A stretch of 64,000 nt of DNA from Aliiruegeria haliotis. GTDB taxonomy: Bacteria; Pseudomonadota; Alphaproteobacteria; Rhodobacterales; Rhodobacteraceae. Positions 16,343 through 23,392 of this stretch are shown here, one piece after another. The translations under genes and the position numbers were made by a program. Below the pieces are notes generated by a model, which saw only the letters and a program-made list of their open reading frames with translations, was not told where the DNA came from and ran no database searches. Positions within the stretch are counted from its first letter, which is position 1. Every line of letters begins with the position of its first letter. The stretch lies in assembly GCF_003003255.1 (NCBI RefSeq), contig NZ_PVTD01000004.1:248001-312000 (forward strand), in the 5' to 3' direction.

Positions 16343-16651
16343 ATGGATTCCCGACGCTCCCCCCGGCGCCCCGCCGCCTATGACACCAGCCGCACCGAAG
16401 GCAGTGTGCACCTCTTCGTGACACGGCGTGCCGGGCTGGAGGCGGCGCTTCCCGAGGTGCTGAAAACCGTTGAGAAGAATGGCGTTATCCACGTTTTGTG
16501 GCCGGAGCGTTCCTCCGGGATCAAGACCGACCTGCGGGAACAGACAATCCGCGATGTCGCGCTCTTGCTGGGGCTGGAGGACATCAGGTCCGGCGACGCG
16601 AACGGAACGTGGTCCCGGCTGAGGTTGGTCAACCACCGGCAATTGCAATAA
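16343..16651 (+). CDS. Short DUF3052-like protein
   Basis: A 102-residue protein starting at an ATG preceded by AGGA, 4 bp after the sulfotransferase stop. The segment VHLFVTRRAGLEAALPEVL, the HVLWPERSSGIKTDLRE motif and the ending WSRLRLVNHRQLQ match the second half of DUF3052 proteins. The usual N-terminal part with its LGIKPG-like loop is missing and replaced by about 20 basic residues (MDSRRSPRRPAAYDTS). It is either a short family branch or an N-terminally truncated copy. Function is unknown. Confidence 0.75.
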   Translation: MDSRRSPRRPAAYDTSRTEGSVHLFVTRRAGLEAALPEVLKTVEKNGVIHVLWPERSSGIKTDLREQTIRDVALLLGLEDIRSGDANGTWSRLRLVNHRQLQ

Positions 16652-16677
16652 CGTTCCCGAAATTCGGCTTGGCGTGT

Positions 16678-16911
16678 TCAGCCGTCTGACTTCAGCGTGA
16701 CCCTGAGTTCGTAGCCGCCATCGACCTCGGTCCAGCTTGCACCCGCCTTGCCCAATGCCTTTTCCAAGGCGCGCACGGTCGAATATCCCGCTCCGGCACC
16801 GCCCTCCAACCGTTTCAAGGTCTGCACATGAACCCCGGCTGCGGCCGCGAGTTCCTTCTGCTTCATCCCGGCGGCGCGCCTTGCGCGCGCGATGACGTAC
16901 CCGATCTTCAT
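16678..16911 (-). CDS. XRE-family helix-turn-helix regulator
   Basis: A 77-residue protein with a Cro/CI-type DNA-binding domain: GYVIARARRAAGMKQKELAAAAGVH, then the recognition helix VQTLKRLEGG. The short C-terminal tail has no known effector domain. It is divergent from the nuclease-like gene at 17031 across 119 bp. A short inverted repeat overlapping a good -10 box lies in that gap, so it may control that gene or itself. Confidence 0.88.
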   Translation of the reverse strand: MKIGYVIARARRAAGMKQKELAAAAGVHVQTLKRLEGGAGAGYSTVRALEKALGKAGASWTEVDGGYELRVTLKSDG

Positions 16912-16964
16912 GTATGCCGCATGGCACCTGGGGGTCTCAAAATCAACCTCCTAGTCCGTAATTG

Positions 16965-16980
16965 ATACGTCAGGTATAAT
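16965..16980 (+). promoter_or_regulatory. TATAAT -10 box overlapping a short inverted repeat
   Basis: A perfect TATAAT at 16975-16980 lies 50 bases before the nuclease-like gene. It overlaps an inverted repeat ATAC-GTCAG-GTAT at 16965-16977, flanked on both sides by ATT-like bases. The -35 region (TAGTCC at 17 bp) is weak. A repressor such as the divergent XRE protein bound here would block the promoter. This link is inferred from position only. Confidence 0.4.
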
Positions 16981-17030
16981 TCTCTAGTCTCATCCCACCA
17001 CTCCAAAGACAGGCATCGAGGAGAGCGGAG

Positions 17031-17420
17031 ATGTTGGTGACCCTGGCGACGGGCTTCGCGTTGCTACTGACCGCGGTTCAGGGCGAGGTCTACGTGGCCC
17101 GCGCTGATACGCTGGTGATCTCCGGAACGGCCGTCCGGCTGCGTGGGATCGTCCTGCCCGACCAATCGCGCGACGAGGAAGAGGCCGCGCGTCAGGTGGT
17201 GCAGGCAATCGTCAAGGGGCATTTTGTGAGCTGCCGCCTGAATGGTGAGCGGGACGGACACATGATGCTCGGCAAATGCCTTGCCGATGGCGAGGACATT
17301 GCCGACATGTTGGTCAGCCAGGGTGTCGCGCTCGAATGCTCAGGTCGGTCAGATCGTCAGGATCCCGCGCCGGATCCCGATGGGCCGCGCGACGATCCTG
17401 CACCGGACACGACCTGCTAG
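17031..17420 (+). CDS. Secreted thermonuclease-like (SNase-fold) protein, probably inactive
   Basis: A 129-residue protein with an N-terminal signal sequence (MLVTLATGFALLLTAVQG) and a staphylococcal-nuclease-like core ARADTLVISGTAVRLRGIVL. Compared with the family pattern DGDT...RLRGIDAPE...DRYGR, the first aspartate, the DAPE motif and the catalytic arginine are replaced (RADT, VLPD, RDGHMMLGKC). Only the RLRGI arginine is kept. It is therefore probably a non-catalytic, nucleic-acid- or ligand-binding derivative. The tail is rich in Asp and Pro and ends in Cys. It converges on the kinase gene with a 9 bp gap. Confidence 0.75.
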   Translation: MLVTLATGFALLLTAVQGEVYVARADTLVISGTAVRLRGIVLPDQSRDEEEAARQVVQAIVKGHFVSCRLNGERDGHMMLGKCLADGEDIADMLVSQGVALECSGRSDRQDPAPDPDGPRDDPAPDTTC

Positions 17421-17429
17421 GCGCGCCGC

Positions 17430-18434
17430 TCAGCCGAGCTCCCGAACAAGGCCCGCCTGCCGGAAGAGATCCAGCGTATCGGTTTCGGGACGCGGTCCCA
17501 TGTGGCCGATCACTTCACCAGCACAAATGACCCCCATCCGCCCACAGGTCTCAAGGTCCCGGCCAGTGCTCAGCCCGAAGAGGAACCCGGCGGCGAACTG
17601 GTCCCCTGCCCCGGTCGCATCCACGGGTGTCACGCGGTGAACCGGCACCTCGATGCGCTCACCACCCCGGATCAGAACGACATCGTCGCCCGAGCGCGTG
17701 CAGACCACGAGGTCGCAATCCACGGCCGCATGGGCCAGCGCATTCTCGAGGTCGTCCGTCTCGTAGAGCGAGCACCATTCGTGAACATTGCCGATGACGT
17801 AGTCCATCTCGTTGGCCACAAGGGACCGGAAATCGGCACGATGGCGGTCAACGCAGAAAGGATCGGACAATGCGATGCCAGCCTCGCCGCCCGCCGCCTT
17901 GCACAAGCGCGTGGCAGCAAGGAAGGCTTCCTTGCCCTTGTCCTTGTCGAACAGGTAGCCCTCCAGGAACAGGATCTCGGCCCCCTCGGCAACCTCAGGC
18001 GGCACGTCACCCGGCCCCACTTCGGCAGAGATCCCGAGATAGGTGTTCATGGACCGCTCACCGTCCGGAGAAACGAAGATCATCGAGCGGGAGGTGGGCA
18101 ATTCGCCCTCCGGAACCGGGACGTTGACATAGTCGGTACCGTCCTTCGCCAGCGCATCGACATAGTACCGACCCAACGCATCGTCGCGCACCCGCCCCAT
18201 GAAGGCGGTCTTCAACCCAAGATGGCCAAGTCCGGCCAGCGTATTTGCCACCGACCCGCCGGGGGCCTGCTGACGGTCGTCCATGGCAGCATAGAGAACC
18301 TCGGCGCGCTCCTTTTCGATCAGTTGCATGATGCCCTTCTCGATCCCCATGATGTCGAGAAAGCTGTCATCGGAATGGGACAGCACGTCCACGATCGCAT
18401 TGCCGATGCCGACAACCTTGTACTTCGGGCTCAT
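17430..18434 (-). CDS. PfkB-family adenosine/sugar kinase
   Basis: A 334-residue ribokinase-family enzyme. PfkB signature 1 appears as GGSVANTLAGLGHLG near residue 60, and signature 2 as PVDATGAGDQFAAGFL near residue 272, which includes the catalytic aspartate. The N-terminus KYKVVGIGNAIVDVL resembles bacterial adenosine kinases, so adenosine is a plausible substrate, but fructose or ribose cannot be excluded. The ATG at 18434 overlaps the stop of nth by four bases (ATGA), making nth-kinase an operon. Confidence 0.88.
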   Translation of the reverse strand: MSPKYKVVGIGNAIVDVLSHSDDSFLDIMGIEKGIMQLIEKERAEVLYAAMDDRQQAPGGSVANTLAGLGHLGLKTAFMGRVRDDALGRYYVDALAKDGTDYVNVPVPEGELPTSRSMIFVSPDGERSMNTYLGISAEVGPGDVPPEVAEGAEILFLEGYLFDKDKGKEAFLAATRLCKAAGGEAGIALSDPFCVDRHRADFRSLVANEMDYVIGNVHEWCSLYETDDLENALAHAAVDCDLVVCTRSGDDVVLIRGGERIEVPVHRVTPVDATGAGDQFAAGFLFGLSTGRDLETCGRMGVICAGEVIGHMGPRPETDTLDLFRQAGLVRELG

Positions 18435-19072
18435 TCCACGCCGTCCTTCTGGCAGAATTCCTCGATCACGCAGACCGAGCAGTTGGGTTTGCGCGCCTTG
18501 CAAACATAGCGGCCGTGCAGGATCAACCAATGATGGGCGTGCCGGGCGAAATCGGCCGGAACATTGTCCTCGATGGCACGTTCGACCGCGACGACATCCT
18601 TGCCGGGCGCGATCCCCGTCCGGTTTCCGACCCGGAAAATGTGCGTGTCGACGGCCTGCGTGGGCATGCCCCACCACATGTTCAGCACCACGTTGGCCGT
18701 CTTTCGACCGACGCCGGGCAAGCTCTCCAACGCGGCACGGGAATTGGGCACCTCGCCGTCGAAATCCTCGACGAGGATCTTAGAGAGCTTCATCACGTTC
18801 TTTGCCTTGTTGCGATAGAGCCCGATGGTCCTGATATGCTCGATCAACGCCTCCTCGCCGAGGTCCAGCATCTCCTGCGGCGTGGAAACCCTGGCGAAAA
18901 GATCCCGGGTGGCCCGGTTCACCCCCTTGTCGGTGGCCTGCGCCGAAAGCGCCACGGCAACGACAAGCGTGTAGGCGTTTGTGTGCTCCAGTTCGCCCCT
19001 GGGCTCGGGCTCGCTCTCCCGGAAACGCTCGAAGATCTGCCGCAGGGTGCCGTAGGGAAGTTGCCTGGCCAT
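18431..19072 (-). CDS. nth: Endonuclease III
   Basis: A 213-residue DNA glycosylase/AP lyase, normal length. The helix-hairpin-helix is LPGVGRKTANVVLN with the catalytic lysine near residue 122. The catalytic aspartate is in VDTHIFRV near 137. The 4Fe-4S ligands form the C-x6-C-x2-C-x5-C pattern, starting at CKARKPNCSVC. It removes oxidised pyrimidines in base excision repair. The start at 19072 matches the family N-terminus; upstream in-frame codons would overlap the divergent ada-like gene. It is followed by the kinase with a 4-nt overlap. Confidence 0.96.
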   Translation of the reverse strand: MARQLPYGTLRQIFERFRESEPEPRGELEHTNAYTLVVAVALSAQATDKGVNRATRDLFARVSTPQEMLDLGEEALIEHIRTIGLYRNKAKNVMKLSKILVEDFDGEVPNSRAALESLPGVGRKTANVVLNMWWGMPTQAVDTHIFRVGNRTGIAPGKDVVAVERAIEDNVPADFARHAHHWLILHGRYVCKARKPNCSVCVIEEFCQKDGVE

Positions 19073-19211
19073 GGGTGCCTCGCTGGTGTTGATGCTTCGG
19101 TGTAACGCCAATCCGGCGGGATGCAACGCGAGAGCGGGAAAGGCGCAGGAAACGGGTCGCTCTGGCGCTGCGCGGTCTCTAGGTTGAAGGCCAACAGGAG
19201 GAGCGTCCGAG

Positions 19212-20054
19212 ATGAGCACCGAGACCAGCTACCATTTTCAGGTCATGCGCCGCGCGCTGGACGAGATCGACGCCGCGCAAGAGGCTGGAGAACTGCTGTC
19301 GCTGGAGGGGCTGTCGTCGCGGATGAACATGAGCCCTGCACATTTCCAACGCCTGTTCAGCCAATGGGTGGGTGTCTCGCCCAAGCGATACCAGCAGTAC
19401 CTTGCGCTGGGACAGGCCAAGGCGTTGCTGAGGGAGAGTTTCACCACACTGGAAGCCGCCGATGCGATCGGGCTTTCCGGCTCCAGCCGCCTGCACGACA
19501 TGTTCCTGCGCTGGGAAGCGATGACACCCGGCACATACGCCAAGGGCGGAGAGGGGCTGGAGATCTACTACGGCTGGTTCGACACGCCGTTCGGAGAGAG
19601 CCTCGCCATGGGCACACGCAAGGGGCTTTGCGGGCTCGCTTTCACCTCGGAGACCGGGCGGGACGCCGCTATGGAAGATATGCGCAGCCGCTGGCCCGCC
19701 GCCACCTACCGGGAGGATCCGGAGACGCTTTCGCCGTGGATGGAGGCCGCCCTCGGCAATGGCGGTGAGGCACAGCTCCACTTGATCGGCGCCCCGTTCC
19801 AGATCAAGGTCTGGGAAGCGTTGCTGTCCATCCCCACCGGCCAGGTCACCACCTACTCGGAGATCGCCGGCGCCATCGGCAACCCGCGTGCCGTTCGTGC
19901 CGTGGGCACGGCCGTCGGACGCAACCCGGTGTCCTGGCTGATCCCCTGCCACCGCGCCATCCGCAAGGACGGCGACCTGGGCGGGTATCATTGGGGGCTG
20001 CCGGTCAAACGCGCGCTGCTGGCCTGGGAATCCGCCCGCGCAGAGGCCGGTTGA
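19212..20054 (+). CDS. ada: Ada-like AraC / O6-methylguanine-DNA methyltransferase fusion
   Basis: A 280-residue protein with an AraC-type helix-turn-helix (about residues 15-110, including MNMSPAHFQRLFSQWVGVSP) fused to an O6-alkylguanine-DNA alkyltransferase domain. The acceptor cysteine is Cys246 in IPCHRAIR, with the preceding TYSEIAGAIGNPRAVRAVG block. The N-terminal zinc domain of E. coli Ada, which repairs phosphotriesters and switches the regulator on, is absent. It should repair O6-methylguanine, but how it would sense damage is unclear. Divergent from nth across 139 bp. Confidence 0.92.
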   Translation: MSTETSYHFQVMRRALDEIDAAQEAGELLSLEGLSSRMNMSPAHFQRLFSQWVGVSPKRYQQYLALGQAKALLRESFTTLEAADAIGLSGSSRLHDMFLRWEAMTPGTYAKGGEGLEIYYGWFDTPFGESLAMGTRKGLCGLAFTSETGRDAAMEDMRSRWPAATYREDPETLSPWMEAALGNGGEAQLHLIGAPFQIKVWEALLSIPTGQVTTYSEIAGAIGNPRAVRAVGTAVGRNPVSWLIPCHRAIRKDGDLGGYHWGLPVKRALLAWESARAEAG

Positions 20055-20164
20055 CCACTGAAAGCTGCGCAAATCTTTGCCATCGGGCCTTCAAGGGGCT
20101 GGCAACCGGCGGCGCGTGTCGTATCAACGTTTTCAGAAACAAGAAAGCAGACGAGGCACAAAGC

Positions 20165-20818
20165 ATGACCTTCCGCCTTCCCATGGCCGTGGCCGCCTGT
20201 GGCGTCCTGGGCCTCTCGGCCTGTACGGACCCTGCGCAGCTGAACCCGGACACCAACTACACGCGCGACAATGCCATTGTCGGAGGCGCGCTCGGCACCG
20301 TCGCCGGCCTCGCCGCCACAGGCGGCAGGGCCAAGGGCGCCCTTGCCGGGGCCGCGATCGGCGCCGGCGCCGGTGCGCTGATCGGCAACCAAATGGACAA
20401 GCAGGCCGCCGCCCTGCGCCAGTCCATCGGTGACAACCGGATCATCATCAACCAGCAGGGCGACGTTCTGGTCGTGACACTGCCGCAGGACATTCTGTTC
20501 GATGTCGACAGCACGGCGGTGCGCGCGGATCTGCAGGACGAACTGCGCGCCCTCGCATTGAACCTGAACGAGTTCCCGGACACCACCGCGCAGGTCGTCG
20601 GCCACACCGACAACACCGGTGACGCCACCTACAACCAGGACCTGTCGGTGCGCCGTGCGCAAACCGTGTCCAACATCATTGCCGCAAACGGCGTTGCGCC
20701 CACGCGCCTGACCGCGCTTGGCCGCGGCGAGGATGCGCCGGTTGCATCGAACCTGTCGGAGGAAGGCCGCGCGCAGAACCGGCGTGTGGATATACTGATC
20801 CGTCCAGCCAGCACCTGA
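20165..20818 (+). CDS. OmpA-family lipoprotein with glycine-zipper segment
   Basis: A 217-residue YiaD-like lipoprotein. The lipobox LSAC places the acylated cysteine at residue 20. A glycine-zipper region (GGALGTVAGLAATGGRAKGA) covers about residues 38-75. The C-terminal OmpA domain binds peptidoglycan (VVGHTDNTGDATYN near residue 143, AQNRRVDILI at the end). It would tether the outer membrane to the cell wall. The ATG at 20165 was chosen because it gives the signal peptide; it lies 110 bp after the ada-like gene. Confidence 0.92.
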   Translation: MTFRLPMAVAACGVLGLSACTDPAQLNPDTNYTRDNAIVGGALGTVAGLAATGGRAKGALAGAAIGAGAGALIGNQMDKQAAALRQSIGDNRIIINQQGDVLVVTLPQDILFDVDSTAVRADLQDELRALALNLNEFPDTTAQVVGHTDNTGDATYNQDLSVRRAQTVSNIIAANGVAPTRLTALGRGEDAPVASNLSEEGRAQNRRVDILIRPAST

Positions 20819-20897
20819 CCGACACACCCATGCCGGGGGCGCCTCTGTGGTGCCTCCAGCTCCATTTGCCCATGGCCTTGCCGCCCTCCCTCGAAAA

Positions 20898-20916
20898 TGG
20901 TCAAATCGCTTGACCA
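20898..20916. promoter_or_regulatory. Perfect inverted-repeat operator upstream of the GntR gene
   Basis: TGGTCAA-ATCGC-TTGACCA is a 19-base perfect inverted repeat with seven-base arms. It ends 15 bases before the GntR start codon. TGGT...ACCA half-sites are typical of FadR-subfamily GntR regulators, and the position would let a bound dimer block transcription or translation initiation. Autorepression is therefore likely. Confidence 0.65.
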
Positions 20917-20931
20917 ATTGCGAGCGTTGCC

Positions 20932-21702
20932 ATGCCATTCACCCCGATCGATTCCGAGAAACTCAGCCACGCGGTGGTCCGTCAGATCGAATTGCTGATC
21001 CTGCGCGGCGTCCTTCGCCCCGGCGAACGGTTGCCGGCGGAGCGGGACCTTGCGGAGCGGTTGGGCGTCTCCCGCCCTTCGTTGCGCGAAGCCATCAGCG
21101 AGCTGGAAGACCGCGGTCTGCTACAGCGACGTGCCGGGGCGGGCATCTTCGTAGCCGCGCTTCTGGGGCCGGCATTCTCCGATCCGATGATCCGCCTCTT
21201 CTCCGCCTATGACGAAGCCGTCTTCGACTACATCGCCTTCCGCCGCGATATGGAGGCGCTGGCCGCCGAACGTGCCGCGCGCCTGGGGTCGGACACCGAC
21301 CTCGCGGTGATATCCGAGATCTTCCACAAGATGGAGGCCGCGCATTCCAGCCGCTCCGGCACCGAGGAGGCGCGGCTCGACGCCGATTTTCACATGGCCA
21401 TCATCGAGGCCGGCCACAACCTCGTAATGCTTCACATGATGCGCGCCATGTATCACCTCCTGCGCGAAGGTGTCTTCTACAACCGCAAGGCCATGTTCCG
21501 CCAACGCACGACACGCAGCGCCTTGCTGGCGCAGCACAAGGCGATCCACGACACCATCATTGCCCGCGATCCCGACGCTTCACGCGCGGCCGTTGAAGCT
21601 CATCTGGACTATGTGGAGCAATCCATGCTGGACATGCGACGGGCCGAACGCAACGAGGCCGTGGCCCGGCAAAGGCTTCAGCACGCGACCGGCACGTCCT
21701 GA
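20932..21702 (+). CDS. GntR/FadR-family transcriptional regulator (FCD domain)
   Basis: A 256-residue regulator. The N-terminal winged helix is clear (ILRGVLRPGERLPAERDLAERLGVSRPSLREAISELEDRGLL). The C-terminal FCD ligand domain contains DADFHMAIIEAGHN and QHKAIHDTIIARD, whose Asp/His residues usually bind a metal and a carboxylate ligand. Relatives (PdhR, GlcC, LldR) sense pyruvate, glycolate or lactate; the ligand here is unknown. A palindromic operator sits immediately upstream. No metabolic target gene is adjacent: the next gene is an ASST-like protein 146 bp downstream. Confidence 0.92.
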   Translation: MPFTPIDSEKLSHAVVRQIELLILRGVLRPGERLPAERDLAERLGVSRPSLREAISELEDRGLLQRRAGAGIFVAALLGPAFSDPMIRLFSAYDEAVFDYIAFRRDMEALAAERAARLGSDTDLAVISEIFHKMEAAHSSRSGTEEARLDADFHMAIIEAGHNLVMLHMMRAMYHLLREGVFYNRKAMFRQRTTRSALLAQHKAIHDTIIARDPDASRAAVEAHLDYVEQSMLDMRRAERNEAVARQRLQHATGTS

Positions 21703-21848
21703 CATTCCGGATTGCGGCAGTCAGGGCGCACCCACCGGCCAAGCCCATCGCCTCCGGACAAGGGCATTGCCAGCCCCTCGCGATCATGCCAAGCCATTCC
21801 AAAGTGCCGCCGCAAAAGGCGCATCAATCCGAGGCCCGGTAGTCCACA

Positions 21849-23165
21849 ATGCGATCGCTGTTCAAAGCCCTTCCGCAGATCCTGTTTGTGGTTTCGATCC
21901 TCGCGACAACCTATCTCATCGGCGCGTTGTCGATGAACAACAACATCTTTCCGATCCCGCAACTCAAGCAGGCGCGGCAGATGGTCAAATCCACGCTGGA
22001 CTCCGTGTTCAAGCGCGATACCCAGTTCGAGATAGCGGGCGAACAGATCATGGTCCCGCATCCTGAACGGATCGACGACCGGCTGATATTGCTGTCGGGG
22101 GTCGGGGGCGATCGTCTGAACTTCCTGCGGGTCATTGACCGCACTGGTGCCGTCGTACACGAGATCAAACCCGACTGGTTCGAGATCTGGCCCGACGATT
22201 CCGCTTTCCCGCGCAGCAAGCGCCCGAAACAGCAGCCCGGCGCGACCCTGCACGGGTTCGACATCCTCCCGGACGGTGACATCGTGGTCAACTTCGAACA
22301 CCTCTCCACGTTCCGGATCGACCTCTGCGGCGAGGTTCAGTGGAAGCTAGCCAATCTCGGTCACCATTCCGTGCACCTGGCGGAGGACGATGTGCTGTGG
22401 GTCTCTGCCGAAGAAAGCACGGACCAGAACCCGTCGGGCTTCCGGAACCATCACGCCCCGGTGGCGTCCTGGACCATTCAGCAGGTGTCGCTCGACGGGG
22501 ACATCCTGTCCTCCGTGCCGGTCATCAGGATCCTGGAAGACAACGACCTGCTCGGCCTGCTCTTCGCCTCCTCCCTTGAGAACACGTCCGTGAGCGCCTC
22601 CGGCGACACGCTGCACCTCAACGACATCGAGGTCTTTCCGTCCACATTGCAATCCGACGTCTTCGAGCCGGGCGACATCCTGTTTTCTCTGCGGAACATC
22701 AATAGCGTTCTGGTCATCGACCCCGATACCCACAGGCTCAAATACCACCACACCGGTCACCTGCTGCGGCAACATGATCCCGACTTCATTGGCGGAAACC
22801 TGATCTCGGTCTTCGACAACAGGAACCTGAAGCCCTCAACCGGGCCCGGTTCCCTTGCCAGCCGGGTCGTCGTTCTGGACGCTGCGACGGGTGCGCACCA
22901 GGTGGTACTGGATGGCGCCGGAGAGAACGGGTTTTTCACTGATATCATGGGCGATCATCAGCACACGCGCGATGGCAACATCCTCGTCACCTCCTCGCGC
23001 GAGGGCCGGATTGCCGAGTACGGCGCCGACGGTACGTTGCTCTGGCGCTACCAGAACAACATCGGAGACGGGCGCGTCGGCCTGATCTCTGGCAGCATGT
23101 TGCTGCCACCCGAAATGGACACGGCCTTCTTCGCTGAACGCGCCCGCTCCTGCCAACAGAACTGA
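21849..23165 (+). CDS. Membrane-anchored arylsulfotransferase-like beta-propeller protein
   Basis: A 438-residue protein with one N-terminal membrane segment (ILFVVSILATTYLIGALSM) and a long extracytoplasmic domain. Repeated segments HGFDILPDGDIVVN (near 134), HHSVHLAEDDVLWV, LHLNDIEVFPS and QHTRDGNILVTSSREGRIAE are typical of the arylsulfotransferase (ASST) family. ASST enzymes are propellers that move sulfate between phenolic compounds without PAPS. Histidines suited to the family's active site are present, but I cannot assign the catalytic one. It starts a three-gene run ending in a PAPS-type sulfotransferase. Confidence 0.8.
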   Translation: MRSLFKALPQILFVVSILATTYLIGALSMNNNIFPIPQLKQARQMVKSTLDSVFKRDTQFEIAGEQIMVPHPERIDDRLILLSGVGGDRLNFLRVIDRTGAVVHEIKPDWFEIWPDDSAFPRSKRPKQQPGATLHGFDILPDGDIVVNFEHLSTFRIDLCGEVQWKLANLGHHSVHLAEDDVLWVSAEESTDQNPSGFRNHHAPVASWTIQQVSLDGDILSSVPVIRILEDNDLLGLLFASSLENTSVSASGDTLHLNDIEVFPSTLQSDVFEPGDILFSLRNINSVLVIDPDTHRLKYHHTGHLLRQHDPDFIGGNLISVFDNRNLKPSTGPGSLASRVVVLDAATGAHQVVLDGAGENGFFTDIMGDHQHTRDGNILVTSSREGRIAEYGADGTLLWRYQNNIGDGRVGLISGSMLLPPEMDTAFFAERARSCQQN

Positions 23166-23179
23166 CCAGAGAGGACATC

Positions 23180-23392
23180 ATGCGCACCCTCGCCCTCGCT
23201 CTCCTTCCGGCACTCGCCCTCGCATCGCCCGCGCAGGCCTATATCGGCCCCGGTGCGGGGATAGGTGCAATCGCGACCATGTTCGCGCTTGTAGCGGTCG
23301 TCATCCTGCTTGTCGTGGGCTTCGTCTGGTACCCGGTCAAGCGGCTCCTGAACCGGAACAGGAAACCCACCGGCAACGACAGCACGGAATAA
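23180..23392 (+). CDS. Small membrane protein with YIGPGAG motif
   Basis: A 70-residue protein with a signal peptide (cleavage after AQA near residue 20) and mature start YIGPGAGIGAI. One membrane helix (FALVAVVILLVVGFVWY) and a basic tail follow. The YIGPGAG opening recurs in tiny envelope proteins of related bacteria, but its function is unknown. It begins 14 bp after the ASST-like gene. Its TAA stop shares bases with the ATG of the next sulfotransferase gene (TAATG), so the three genes form one operon. Confidence 0.8.
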   Translation: MRTLALALLPALALASPAQAYIGPGAGIGAIATMFALVAVVILLVVGFVWYPVKRLLNRNRKPTGNDSTE

